Source of the DNA: CAVVMA01 sp963788205
GTDB taxonomy: Bacteria > Desulfobacterota > Binatia > Binatales > Binataceae
Reading direction: 5' to 3'
DNA: 64,000 nucleotides
Assembly: GCA_963788205.1 (NCBI GenBank)
Contig: CAWBGG010000002.1
Span: 1,273,628-1,337,627 of the forward strand
The notes under the pieces were generated by a model. It was not told where the DNA came from. It ran no database searches and saw only the letters and a program-made list of their open reading frames with translations. Of this stretch, positions 27,350-36,923 are shown piece by piece. The position numbers and the translations under genes are program-made. The number at the start of each line of letters is the position of its first letter. Position 1 is the stretch's first letter.

Positions 27350-29929
27350 ATGACGGGTAAGGTCTTCATCAGCTACTCCTCTGCCGATCAACCGACGGCC
27401 GACAAACTCGTGGCCGAGATCGAACGGCGCGGGATTCCATGCTGGATTTCGTCGCGTGACATCCGGCCGGGCGAAGACTACCAGGGAGCCATCGTTGCCG
27501 CGATGGAGGCGTCGGCGGTAGTCCTCTTGCTGTTCTCGCGTCACGCGGAGGCGTCGGCTGAAATTCCAAGAGAACTCGGGCTGGCCAGCCGGTTCAAGAA
27601 GACCGTAATCCCGGCACGCCTGGAGGACATAGTACCGAGCGGCTCGTTTGCCTATCAGATGACGACCGCGCAGTTCATCGATCTTTTCCACGATTTCGAG
27701 TCGAAGGTCGATGGTTTATGCATTCGCCTGGCGGAATTGCTCCAAAGCTCGGCTGAGGTTGCTCAACGGATCTCACGCGAACAACGGCGGCGGGGAAGAA
27801 ACCGAAAGCTGACGCGTTTTGCAGCCTTTACTCTGATTCCTCTTCTGCTCGCCGCGACAGTCTGGGCGCTTCGGGCAAGGCTCGAAGGATGGCTCGCAGG
27901 CCAGATGAATCCCGCCAGCCCGACGGCGCAAGCCCCTGCGGCCCCGTCAGAGCCTGCACCCCTTGCGCGGAACAATCCCGCGCCGGCTGTGGCACCACCC
28001 GCCGCGCCGGCTGCGTTGCGGCCTGCGGCGCCCGCCGTGTTGCCACCTGCTGCGCCTGCGGTGTTACCGCCTGCGGCGACTTCGCCTCCAGCGAACGGAG
28101 CGCTGGCGAGTCGGACCTACGAGGGCATCCGCTTTGACGTGATGAGTGTCAGGACGGACGGCAATAGTCTGAAACTGCTGATCAACGCAACCGAGACCCA
28201 GAAGCGCAACGTGAAGCTCCAGTTCTTATCCAATTCCCCTGCCAATGCGGCCCCGCAGGCAATCGACGACCGGGGCGATACCAGCACGAGCTATCGGGCC
28301 GCGGGTATTCCAGACTGCGGGGACTGGCTGGGCAGGTGCGCTGGACGGGATGCGCAATGGTGGTCGAAATTGTACCCGGACAGCCCACTCATAATGACCC
28401 TCGAGCTCTCCGGCCCGGCAGCCTTCGCGGGCTCCAGCGTCAATGTCTCGTTCAAGGTATTGCTTGGCATCGAACCGGCGGATGGTGGCTCCCAGCAAAC
28501 CACCCCCATCCCGGTCGTGTTCACGAACTTACCGCTCAAACCTGGTGCGGCTGGACTCTCCGCGCTGGCGAGCCGCACCTATGAGGGCGTCCGGTTCGAC
28601 GTGATGAGCGTCAGAGCGGACGGCGATAATCTAAAACTGCTGATCAACGCAACCGACACCCAGAAGCGCACTGCGAAGCTCCAGTTCTTATCTACTTCGC
28701 CTGCCAATGCGGCCCCGCAAGCGATCGACGACTGGGGCAATACGAGCAAGAGCTATCGGGCTGCAGGTATTCCAGATTGCGGGGATTGGCTGGACAGGTG
28801 CGCTGGACGGGACGCGATATGGTGGTCGAAATTGTACCCGGACAACCCAATCATCATAATCCTCCAGCTCTCCGGCCCGGCAGCCTTCGCAGGCTCCAGC
28901 GTCAATGTCTCGTTCAAGGTATTGCTTGGCATCGAACCGGCGGATGGTGGCTCGCAGCAAACGATCTCCGTCCCGGTGGTGTTCACGAACTTACCGCTCA
29001 AACCTGGCGCGGCTGGACTCTCCGCTCTGGCAAGCCGCACCTACGAGGGCATCCGCTTTGACGTGATGAGCGTCAGAGCGGACGGCGACAATCTAAAACT
29101 GCTGATCAATGCGACCGACACCCAGAAGCGCACTGCGAAGCTCCAGTTCTCATCTACTTCCCCTGCCAATGCGGCCCCGCAGGCGATCGACGACCGGGGC
29201 GTTACGAGCGCGAGCTATCGGGTCGCTGGTATTCCAGATTGCGGGGATTGGCTGGACAGGTGCGCTGGACGGGACGCGATATGGTGGTCGAAATTGTACC
29301 CGGACAACCCAATCATCATAATCCTCCAGCTCTCCGGCCCGGCAGCCTTCGCGGGCTCCAGCGTCAATGTCTCGTTCAAGGTATTGCTTGGCATCGAACC
29401 GGCGGATGGTGGCTCCCAGCAAACGATCTCTGTCCCGGTGGTGTTCACGAACTTACCGCTCAAACCTGGCTCGGCTGGACTCTCCGCTCTGGCAAGCCGC
29501 ACTTACGAGGGCGTCCGGTTCGATGTGATGAGCGTCAGAGCGGACGGCGATAATCTAAAGCTGCTGATCAGCGCGACCGACACCCAGAAGCGAGATGCGA
29601 AGCTCCAATTCTTCTCTAACTCCAATTCTAATGCGGCCCCGCAGGCGATCGACGACCAGGGCGATACGACCAAGAGCTATCGGGTCGCCGGTATTCCAGA
29701 TTGCGGGGACTGGCTAAACAGGTGCTCTGGACGGGACGCGATATGGTGGTCGAAATTGTACCCGGACAACCCAATCATCATAGTCCTCCAACTCTCCGGC
29801 CCGGCAGCCTTCGCGGGCTCCAGCGTCAATGTCTCGTTCAGCGTCTTGCTCAGCGTCCAACCGGATGACGGGGGTTCACCGAGCACGAAACTTATCCCGG
29901 CATCTTTTGCGCGTCTGGCACTGAAATAG
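27350..29929 (+). CDS. Transmembrane TIR-domain protein with four C-terminal repeats
   Basis: An 859-residue protein. Residues 1-130 are a TIR domain (KVFISYSSADQPTADKL; GIPCWISSRDIRPGEDY; AVVLLLFS), with a candidate catalytic Glu75 in AEIPRELGLA. A very basic stretch (REQRRRGRNRKLTR) and one helix (157-174) follow, predicting TIR inside. Then comes a Pro/Ala linker (188-250) and four tandem 154-residue units from residue 251, each with a PDCGDW...RC cysteine pair and LSGPAAFAGSSVNVSF. TIR domains of this sort usually consume NAD+ on activation. The repeats are predicted outside, so the layout is receptor-like. Patatin and SLOG genes follow. Confidence 0.88.
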   Translation: MTGKVFISYSSADQPTADKLVAEIERRGIPCWISSRDIRPGEDYQGAIVAAMEASAVVLLLFSRHAEASAEIPRELGLASRFKKTVIPARLEDIVPSGSFAYQMTTAQFIDLFHDFESKVDGLCIRLAELLQSSAEVAQRISREQRRRGRNRKLTRFAAFTLIPLLLAATVWALRARLEGWLAGQMNPASPTAQAPAAPSEPAPLARNNPAPAVAPPAAPAALRPAAPAVLPPAAPAVLPPAATSPPANGALASRTYEGIRFDVMSVRTDGNSLKLLINATETQKRNVKLQFLSNSPANAAPQAIDDRGDTSTSYRAAGIPDCGDWLGRCAGRDAQWWSKLYPDSPLIMTLELSGPAAFAGSSVNVSFKVLLGIEPADGGSQQTTPIPVVFTNLPLKPGAAGLSALASRTYEGVRFDVMSVRADGDNLKLLINATDTQKRTAKLQFLSTSPANAAPQAIDDWGNTSKSYRAAGIPDCGDWLDRCAGRDAIWWSKLYPDNPIIIILQLSGPAAFAGSSVNVSFKVLLGIEPADGGSQQTISVPVVFTNLPLKPGAAGLSALASRTYEGIRFDVMSVRADGDNLKLLINATDTQKRTAKLQFSSTSPANAAPQAIDDRGVTSASYRVAGIPDCGDWLDRCAGRDAIWWSKLYPDNPIIIILQLSGPAAFAGSSVNVSFKVLLGIEPADGGSQQTISVPVVFTNLPLKPGSAGLSALASRTYEGVRFDVMSVRADGDNLKLLISATDTQKRDAKLQFFSNSNSNAAPQAIDDQGDTTKSYRVAGIPDCGDWLNRCSGRDAIWWSKLYPDNPIIIVLQLSGPAAFAGSSVNVSFSVLLSVQPDDGGSPSTKLIPASFARLALK
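28100..29929. repeat. Four in-frame tandem repeats, 462-bp period
   Basis: Units begin at 28100, 28562, 29024 and 29486, exactly 462 bases apart; the last is a little shorter. Units 2 and 3 are almost identical at DNA level, and units 1 and 4 differ more. The close identity implies recent duplication or ongoing recombination and homogenisation. Confidence 0.95.
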
Positions 29930-29969
29930 CGGCGTCTATGAGTTGAAGGATGCGCGGCGATCGAAAGCT

Positions 29970-31158
29970 ATGACGGGCCTGCCCAAACCATCCCCGCGCG
30001 ATCATCATCTGTTCTCCGCCGGACCCAAGCGGGTGTTGGCGCTGGACGGTGGCGGGGTACGCGGTATCATCTCCCTGGCCTTCCTTGAACGCGTCGAGGC
30101 TCTGCTGCGCGCGCAGCGGCAACACAAACTTCCGCCTCAGCGACCATTTCGATCTGGTCGGTGGCACCTCGACCGGCTCCATCATCGCCACCGGCCTGGC
30201 GTTCGGAGATTCGGTCGCGCATCTGATCGAGCTTTACCTCACGCTGTCGCGCGAGAGCTTTCAGCGCAGGCATTGGCTCAGCGGAGTGCTGGCACCGAAA
30301 TTCAGCGCCCAGGCCCTGACAGGCGCAATTCGGGCCCAGTTTGGCAGCGAAACGCTCGGCTCCGGGAAGCTGCCATGTGGACTGGGCATCGTTACGAAGC
30401 GGCTGGATACCGGCAGCGTCTGGCTGTTCCACAACAACCCGCGAGGCCCCTTCTTCGCCTCGGAGGGCGACGATCCGGATGCCGTGCCGAATCGCGACCT
30501 GTTAATCGCCAACCTGATCCGTGCCAGTACCGCCGCGCCAAGCTATTTCGAGCCGGAATTCATCAATGTGGCGCGCGGTATCGAGGGCGCCTTTGTGGAC
30601 GGCGGCGTGAGCCCACTCAACAATCCGGCGCTGGTGATGATTATGCTCGCCACGCTCAACGGATACGGCTTCCGATGGCCGCTCGGAGCGGATCGGCTGA
30701 TGCTGGTGTCGATCGGAACCGGTTCGCCGGCGCGGCTACCGGTGGCCAGGTCGGTCTCGCGCATGCCGGCAGCAGTCCTGGCCGTGACGGCGCTGCAATC
30801 GATGATGCAGGACTGCAACTGGCTGAACCAGACCCTGCTGCAATGGATGGGAGCTTCGCCGACCTTGTGGCCGATCGACAGCGAGATCGGCGACCGTGCG
30901 GCCGACCAGACCGGCGAGAAGCCTCTACTGCACTACCTACGCTACCATGCTCCGCTTTCGGCGGTCTGGCTCGAGAAAAAACTCGGCCTGCATCTTACCC
31001 ATGCTGACCTGTCCGCGCTTGAGGCGCTTGACCGGCCCGAGCTCGCTCCCCGCCTGCTCGAGATTGGCCGGCGCGCCGCCGAGGACCAAGTGCTCGCCGA
31101 ACATTTCCCTCCGGGGTTCGACTCCTTCGATGCAGCGGCAGAGACGAAACCGGGATGA
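29970..31158 (+). CDS. Patatin-like phospholipase of the TIR/SLOG operon (one frame break)
   Basis: About 395 residues once joined. RVLALDGGGVRGIISLAFLER is the oxyanion loop, DLVGGTSTGSIIA holds nucleophile Ser67, and FVDGGVSPLNNPAL holds Asp210, the order of CapV-type and related patatins. The frame changes near 30112-30120 after EALLRA; one extra base restores SGNTNFRLSDHF. The ATG at 29970 is taken; a TTG at 29943 is possible. Its stop overlaps the next gene start (ATGA). Patatins in conflict systems degrade membrane lipids when activated; here that is inference from neighbours. Confidence 0.88.
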
Positions 31159-32988
31159 GCAAGAGCGCGGTAGTCGAACCACAGGCCCGTGACGCACGGC
31201 CGCGGCTCGCCCTACGGGTCGGAATTACCGGCAGCCGCGATCTCGGGGGCGCGAATTCGGCGCAGCTGGAGGCCGCAGTCGCATTGGCGCTGGACGATAT
31301 CGCCGCGGCCACTCATGCGAGCGCGAACGATAGCTCGATACGAAGATTTTATGCCGATGCTGAACCGACGCTGACCTTGATTTCGCCTCTGGCCGAAGGT
31401 GCTGACCGGCTGGCCGCCAGATTGGCTGTCGCGCGCAAATGGCGGCTCGCCTCACCGCTGCCATTTCCCCGCGCGGAGTACGAGCGGGATTTTCACCATA
31501 CGGTGAGGGAATTTTACCAGTTGCTTGAAAGTAGCGATCGCGGATGGGCAACTAGTCGAGTTGGCCGGAACGCGCCATAACGAGCAGGACGCGTATCACG
31601 AAGTCGGACGCTTTGTGCTGCATCACAGCGATATCCTGATTGCAATCTGGGACGGGCGTCAACCGGCCAAGGTTGGAGGTACGGCGCAGATCGCGAGCGA
31701 AGCGCGCGCGCTTGGAATACCAATCATATGGATCGACTCCACGCCACCGCATCGGGCGTCGTTCCTGGGAGAAGACCCCGACGATGATCCTGTACCGTAC
31801 CAGACTGCGCGCGCGCAGCAGCTTGTCCGCCAAATCGTGGAGCTGCCCCGGGAACCGAAATCGAAACGCCCCCAAGACCAGCTGGCACTGCAATACCTGC
31901 TCGGGGAGCGAGTCAGAAGCAGCGGTGACGATCCCGATTTCCTTTATCGGGGGCCGTTCGCCGCGCCGCGATCGTTACTCGGCTGGGTGTTCCCCGCGTT
32001 CCTTGGCCTAATCTCCGCGAAGCGGGTGTCACCGGTGACGTTCGCCGGCAAGCCGCAACCCAGCGGCGCAAACAACCCTGCCCTACTGGCTCTGTATTGT
32101 CATTTCCAGCGCGCCGACGTTCTGGCCACTCACTATGCCCGGGTTCATCGGAGCGGCTTCGTGCTGATATACCTGCTGGGCTCGCTGTCGTTGGCGGCTG
32201 CGTCAACGGCGCAATTTGTGGCTCACTTCTCCGCCCACGGCGAAAGCATCTCGTCCTTGGGCAGCTGGATCGAATTGCTCTCGCTGTCCGGCATTCTGGC
32301 CGCGGTCTGGGCCGAGCGGCATTGGCGATGGCGCGAGCGCTGGCTGGATTATCGTTTGCTCGGCGAACTGCTGCGCGAGGCCGATCTGCTGGCGCAGGTG
32401 GGACAGCCACTGCCGCAGCGGAGCCTCGCCAGGATCGGCAACGACCAGCGAAATCGGGCCTGGGTACCCTGGCTGGCCGCCGCGATCAGCCGCGCGACGA
32501 TCCCGATTGCCGCGAACTATGACGCAACCTATCTGCAGTCGGTTCGCGACTACGCGGTTGGAGTTCGGCTGGCGGATCAGATCGAATACCATCGTCATGC
32601 GAAAGAGCGCAACGACCGAGTCGGCCGCCGCCTTCGCAAGCTGAGTTACGGTCTATTCTGCGCGACGGTGTTCGCCGTCATGATCGATCTGGGGTGGCCT
32701 TGGGCGTCAAGAGCGGGGTTCCCATCATTCCTGGCCGGACTGTTTCCTTCGATCGCAGCAGCGAGCTTCGGAATTCGCAACCAGGCGGAGTTCGATTTAG
32801 TCATTAACCGATCGGCGCGGCTTCACGACCGCCTTGAAGAGCAGTCCAGGCGCATCGAGAGTATAAAGGCGATCCACCTGACCCGCGCCAAACTAGGTCG
32901 CGCAATTCTTCAAGCGGCCGAGATTCTTCGCGACGACACCGCGGAATGGGCTGCAATCTTTGAGGTCAAGGAGTCCGAGATCGCCTGA
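31155..32988 (+). CDS. SLOG-domain protein with four membrane helices (SLATT-like effector; one frame break)
   Basis: About 610 residues once joined. The N-terminal Rossmann-like half has RVGITGSRDL, LISPLAEGADRLAARLA and SDILIAIWDGRQPAKVGGTA, the layout of SLOG (DprA/LOG-like) nucleotide-sensing domains. The C-terminal half has two helix pairs (about 332-358, 371-386; 495-518, 522-540) around a charged segment with RWLDYRLLGELLREADLL, as in SLOG-associated membrane effectors (SLATT/DUF4231 type). The frame breaks near 31535-31541 after LLESSD; one extra base fixes it. It overlaps the patatin stop by 4 bases. Confidence 0.8.
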
Positions 32989-33301
32989 CAGCCCGTGAAC
33001 GAAGACTCGCGCGATCCGGAAAGCGTTCGCCGGGTCGATTCAAGCCGAGTTCGTAAACGACTCCGACTTCACGAACTGGGTTTGTGGCGTGCCGATACCC
33101 GCGCAACGACCAAGTAAGGAGGTCTGGTGCGGGACCGCCGGCTTCGATGAATGGTCGTCCTGCCCGAGCCTGATACTCACGAATCAGTCCGGCGCCCATT
33201 TGAAATTCCATATGGACTTCGGCGGGTCGAATCAATTTATGGACAGGACAAACGGTAAGTGGGGAGTGGCCCGCAGCCGTCATCCGGGCTGGAAGCAACG
33301 C
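32989..33301. other. Gap after the SLOG gene
   Basis: 313 bases between the SLOG gene and a convergent methyltransferase gene. There is an isolated AAGGAGG (near 33117-33123) followed by a GTG frame of only a few codons. I see no supportable gene and no clear terminator; it may hold remnants. Confidence 0.4.
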
Positions 33302-34255
33302 TTATTTCCGGCAGACGTACATCGCGGCGGGGGCGCCCAGGATCGTCACGTTGAAAACGCGCGCGATCCTGAATCGGTCGCGCGCGAGCAGCTCGCGTAG
33401 CAGGCGGGTCTCCGACGTCAGGAGGACCATCGTGCCGCCCGGCGCGAGCGCGCGATGGAACTCCGCGAGGAGGCGCGGATACAGGCGCGCGTTGCCGGCG
33501 TGCGAGCCGGACTTAATTCCCCACGGCAGGTTGGTGACAATCTTCGTTACGCTCCCCTCGCGCAGCGGCAGCTCGGCGGCGTCCCACGGGACCAATTCGA
33601 GCGGCTTGTGACGCGGCCCGACGTTGGTCCGCGCGGCCGCCATCGCGTGGGGATCGGAATCGCCGCCCAGCAGGAAGCGATAGCGCCCCAGATGCGCTCG
33701 CTCGATCAGCACCGTGCCGGCGCCGCATAGCGGGTCGAGCACGATATCGTCGTCGCGCGGCTCGGAGAGCAGGCCCATCGCCGCCGCGACCGCAGGGCGC
33801 AGCGAAGCCGGACGATGCTCCACCTTGTACTCGCGATGGCGCATGCGGTCGTCGCTGAGCCGCAGTGCGAGGACGAACTCGCCAGCGAGCATGGTGGCCC
33901 AGAACTCGACCTCAGCGTCGTCGCCAGCCAGGCGCCACCGATGGTCCCCGCTCTCCTCGATTCCGCGTTCGACCGTGCGCTGAAAGTCGACGCGCCGGAA
34001 TTCGTGATCACCACCGGTCAGGCGCGCGACCACGCGAAAGCTCAGCCGGCGGCCGGAGCGATTACCGGGAAACAGCCGCACGCGCGCGGCCAGTGCGGCG
34101 TCGACGTACGGAGCGTCGCGGGCTGCGATGCTGACTTTTTCCAGCGCCGATCGGTCCAGCGGCAAACCTCGCCGATAGGCCACCACCGCGAAAATATCTT
34201 CGGCGGTGCGCAGCGCCTTGAGCGCGTCGGGCCGGGGCGCGGAGAAAAACAGCAT
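33302..34255 (-). CDS. THUMP/UPF0020-type RNA N2-guanine methyltransferase
   Basis: A class I SAM methyltransferase for RNA. There is a THUMP-like N-terminal half (FFSAPRPDALKALRTAEDIFAVV), then RPASLRPAVAAAMGLL, DPLCGAGTVLIERA (SAM-binding motif I) and VTNLPWGIKSG (the catalytic NPPY-like motif, here NLPW). The family includes Trm14/RlmL-like tRNA and rRNA methylases. Sensible protein sequence continues upstream to about 34390 (NLYAVHTQPGFEAIAWDEA), but no ATG, GTG or TTG opens it there. The true start is either a rare codon or hidden by a base error. Confidence 0.82.
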   Translation of the reverse strand: MLFFSAPRPDALKALRTAEDIFAVVAYRRGLPLDRSALEKVSIAARDAPYVDAALAARVRLFPGNRSGRRLSFRVVARLTGGDHEFRRVDFQRTVERGIEESGDHRWRLAGDDAEVEFWATMLAGEFVLALRLSDDRMRHREYKVEHRPASLRPAVAAAMGLLSEPRDDDIVLDPLCGAGTVLIERAHLGRYRFLLGGDSDPHAMAAARTNVGPRHKPLELVPWDAAELPLREGSVTKIVTNLPWGIKSGSHAGNARLYPRLLAEFHRALAPGGTMVLLTSETRLLRELLARDRFRIARVFNVTILGAPAAMYVCRK

Positions 34256-34490
34256 CCCCGCGCGGCCGGGAACGACGCGCCGTCCCGCTTCTTCGGCGCT
34301 GCGAATCCGTGCCGCGGCTTCGTCCCAGGCGATCGCCTCGAACCCGGGCTGCGTATGGACCGCATACAGATTGGGCGCAAAGCGCAGTGCCGCGAGCGCC
34401 GGCGGCGCGATCGACGATACGGCGGCGGCTTTTGACGGCCGTGAGCTGACCGGTGATCGGGCTGGCGCGGGCCTGACGGGCTGCTCGCGC

Positions 34491-35054
34491 CTATTTGGCC
34501 CGCGCGACGTAGTCGTGGGTCTCGGTGTTGATCGTCAGAACGTCGCCCTCTGAGACGAAGTGCGGCACCTGGATAACCAGCCCGGTCTCCATCGTGGCGG
34601 CCTTGAGCGTGTTGGTTACCGCCGCGTTCCTCATTCCCGGATCGGTGCGCATGACCTTCAAGTCAACGGTCTTGGGCAAGGCCACGTTGAGCGCCGTGGT
34701 CTCATGGAACTCGACCACCACCTTGAGATTGGGGGTCAGGAAGCCGACCACGTCCTCGATCAGGTCTTTGGGCAGTGTGATCTGATCGTAGGTCTCGGTG
34801 TTCATGAAGTGGAAGTCGTCGCCGTCCTGGTAGAGGAACTCCATCTCGGTCTGGCTGAGCACCACCCGCTCGACGCGATCTTCCGAGCGGAAGCGGTTTT
34901 CGGTTTGCGAGCCGGTCTTGATGTTGCGCAGCTTGGTCTGCACCATCCCGCGCCAGTTGCCCGGCGTGATATGCGAAATCATCATCACGCGCCAGAGGTC
35001 CTTGTTGTACTCGAGCACCATCCCCGGGCGCAGTTGCGTGGCTTGAATCAGCAT
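34491..35054 (-). CDS. efp: Elongation factor P with an unusual tip loop
   Basis: Relieves ribosome stalling at polyproline. 187 residues with the three beta-barrel domains; start MLIQATQLRPGMVLEY and C-terminal VQVPHFVSEGDVLTINTETHDYV match. The tip loop reads ITPGNWRGMVQTKL, so the residue equal to lysine 34 of E. coli is Asn33, followed by Trp-Arg. The lysine used for beta-lysylation is therefore absent, and no epmA or earP is nearby. The window has Pro-rich proteins that may need EF-P. Confidence 0.95.
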   Translation of the reverse strand: MLIQATQLRPGMVLEYNKDLWRVMMISHITPGNWRGMVQTKLRNIKTGSQTENRFRSEDRVERVVLSQTEMEFLYQDGDDFHFMNTETYDQITLPKDLIEDVVGFLTPNLKVVVEFHETTALNVALPKTVDLKVMRTDPGMRNAAVTNTLKAATMETGLVIQVPHFVSEGDVLTINTETHDYVARAK

Positions 35055-35125
35055 TCGTCAGAACAATCCATCCGTAGGAATTTTGCCATCAAGTTATGCA
35101 TCGAGCGCCCCCGTGGCAAGCCGCT

Positions 35126-36901
35126 TCAGTGCAGAAGCTTCTGCCACCAGGGAGTGGTGCTCGAGGTCGACGGCGGCGGCGGATAGGCCGGCGGTCCGTA
35201 AGGATTCGGATACGGATTCACGCCCGCGCCGTAGGGATTGACGACCCCTGCGCCATACGGATTCACCGCTCCGTAACGATTGATCGCATACGGATTGACG
35301 CCGGCGATCATCAGCGGCTGGTCGACGAACTGGCCGTTGTTGTCGAACACGCGGACCGTGACCGGCCCCGCGATCGGGTTGACCGTCGCGGTGAAATTCA
35401 CTTGCCGAAACGCGCTCGAAGTGATCGCGCCCAGCAGCCCCCCCGTGACCGGCAGGGCCTGCACCTCTATTCCATTCTGATATACGCCGGCGGCCGAGAG
35501 GTTCTTGCCCGACAGGATGCCCGCGATCACCATCGCATTGGCCGCTACTTGGCGTATCGAGCTGATCTGCACCGCGAGCTGATTGGGGTTCGGATTCATC
35601 ACCATCGCGGGCATCGCCGGGATCTCGCTGGCCGGCATGTCCGGCAGCGCCGCGGCCAGATTGATCGGACGCTCAACATATTCGTCGCGCGCGTTGTAGA
35701 CCCGCACGGTCGCGTGATGGCCGCTCATCTGGAAGGTTTCATCGAAGGGCTGCACGGCAAACGCGTCTTCCTGGTCGAGGTCGATCGGCCGGGTTAGTTT
35801 GCCGTCAACATAAATCCCGGCGTGGCTCACGTTGCTGCCGTTGATCTGTCCGATCACGTCGTAGCTGTGAAGCTCGGCATCATCCAGCGTGGCGCTGATG
35901 ATACTCACCTCAAGGTCGCCAAGCTGGGTGTGCGGCGCGCGCCGGGCAACGTGGCGCTGCGAGGGCGACGACGGAATCTCGGCGACATTGCGGCTGGGCG
36001 AATCAACGTCATCCGAAGGGCCCTCATCGCCGATGCTGACCGGCGCGTCGGACGGCGGCCCCAACTCCACTTCCTTGGCTCCGCCCGTCCCCTGAATACC
36101 CAATCGCGAGGCGATCGAGGCCTCCGCGCTCAGTCCCGCACCGTCGTAGACCCGCAGCACCATCCCGGGCTGCACGTCTTCCAGCTCGATATCGAAGCTC
36201 ACCTGCTGCCGGCCGGGTAGTTTGTCCACGTTGAGATCGCGCACCAGCTGGTCGCCGTCGTAGATCCCGGCGGATTTGAGCGCGACACCCTCGAACAATC
36301 CTTTGACCCGAACCGAATGGCCGCTCACGGAGTAGGAATCGATCCGAACTTTGGGAACGTCAGACGATTCGTCGGACGGCTTGGAACCCGCCGCGGTGGC
36401 AGCGTCAGGAGGCGCCGCGGCATTGGGAGGCACCGCGCCGGGACCGCCGGCGGCGGCAGAAACCGGCTTGACCTGCGCGGCGAGCACGTCGACTTGCTGC
36501 TTGAGCGCGTTCCATTGCGAGAGATCGATTGCGCCCGGATGAGCCGCTAGCGCCGTATCCACCGCGCTTCGATCCGCGATCAACGCGGCCATTGCGTGAT
36601 TTGCATCCGCGGCATGACCCGCATCCGCGCCGCCGCCGGCCTTGAGCGCACTGTTTAGGGCCTGCGCGTCGCCCGCAAAGCTCGCGACCGCTCCCAGAGC
36701 TGGATTGCTCGATCCTTCAGATGCAGTGAGCGAGTTCAACAGCGCAAAGGCGCGATCACTGAGCTGCGCGGCGTCGCCGTTAAGCTCCTGCGCATCTGCG
36801 ATCGGGATCGAGCGCGATACCAAGCCCGCCCACAGCACCACTGCGGCGAAAACGCAGCAGCTTCGGCGACGGGTTCGGGCCGCGATGCGGCCTTCTATCA
36901 T
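35126..36901 (-). CDS. Exported protein with three beta-sandwich-like repeats and an NPYG tail
   Basis: About 591 residues. A signal peptide (RRSCCVFAAVVLWAGLV...ADAQ) is followed by a helical Ala-rich region. Three related modules of about 85-95 residues follow, each with a G-xxxx-AG-IY-x-G-x-L pattern and ending in a VRVY/VRVF strand (examples SAGIYDGDQL, HAGIYVDGKL, AAGVYQNGIE). The C-terminus is a tail of NPYGAG/NPYPNPYG repeats ending WWQKLLH. I do not recognise a family; a surface or periplasmic scaffold is a guess. It starts 22 bases after a small membrane-protein gene. Confidence 0.72.
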   Translation of the reverse strand: MIEGRIAARTRRRSCCVFAAVVLWAGLVSRSIPIADAQELNGDAAQLSDRAFALLNSLTASEGSSNPALGAVASFAGDAQALNSALKAGGGADAGHAADANHAMAALIADRSAVDTALAAHPGAIDLSQWNALKQQVDVLAAQVKPVSAAAGGPGAVPPNAAAPPDAATAAGSKPSDESSDVPKVRIDSYSVSGHSVRVKGLFEGVALKSAGIYDGDQLVRDLNVDKLPGRQQVSFDIELEDVQPGMVLRVYDGAGLSAEASIASRLGIQGTGGAKEVELGPPSDAPVSIGDEGPSDDVDSPSRNVAEIPSSPSQRHVARRAPHTQLGDLEVSIISATLDDAELHSYDVIGQINGSNVSHAGIYVDGKLTRPIDLDQEDAFAVQPFDETFQMSGHHATVRVYNARDEYVERPINLAAALPDMPASEIPAMPAMVMNPNPNQLAVQISSIRQVAANAMVIAGILSGKNLSAAGVYQNGIEVQALPVTGGLLGAITSSAFRQVNFTATVNPIAGPVTVRVFDNNGQFVDQPLMIAGVNPYAINRYGAVNPYGAGVVNPYGAGVNPYPNPYGPPAYPPPPSTSSTTPWWQKLLH

Positions 36902-36923
36902 CGAATGGGAAGGGACCGTCCGC

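Noticed and set aside
28100..29929. Regular repeats considered as a CRISPR array
   Set aside because: The period is 462 bp, the units are coding and in frame within one protein, and there are no short repeats with unique spacers. No cas gene is present.
30995..31312. Minus-strand frames opposite the patatin/SLOG junction
   Set aside because: Shadows of the coupled genes; Arg/Ala/Ser-rich composition typical of GC-rich antisense frames.
33089..33400. 103-codon plus-strand frame after the SLOG gene
   Set aside because: It has no ribosome site, no recognisable motif, and runs into the 3' end of the opposite-strand methyltransferase gene.
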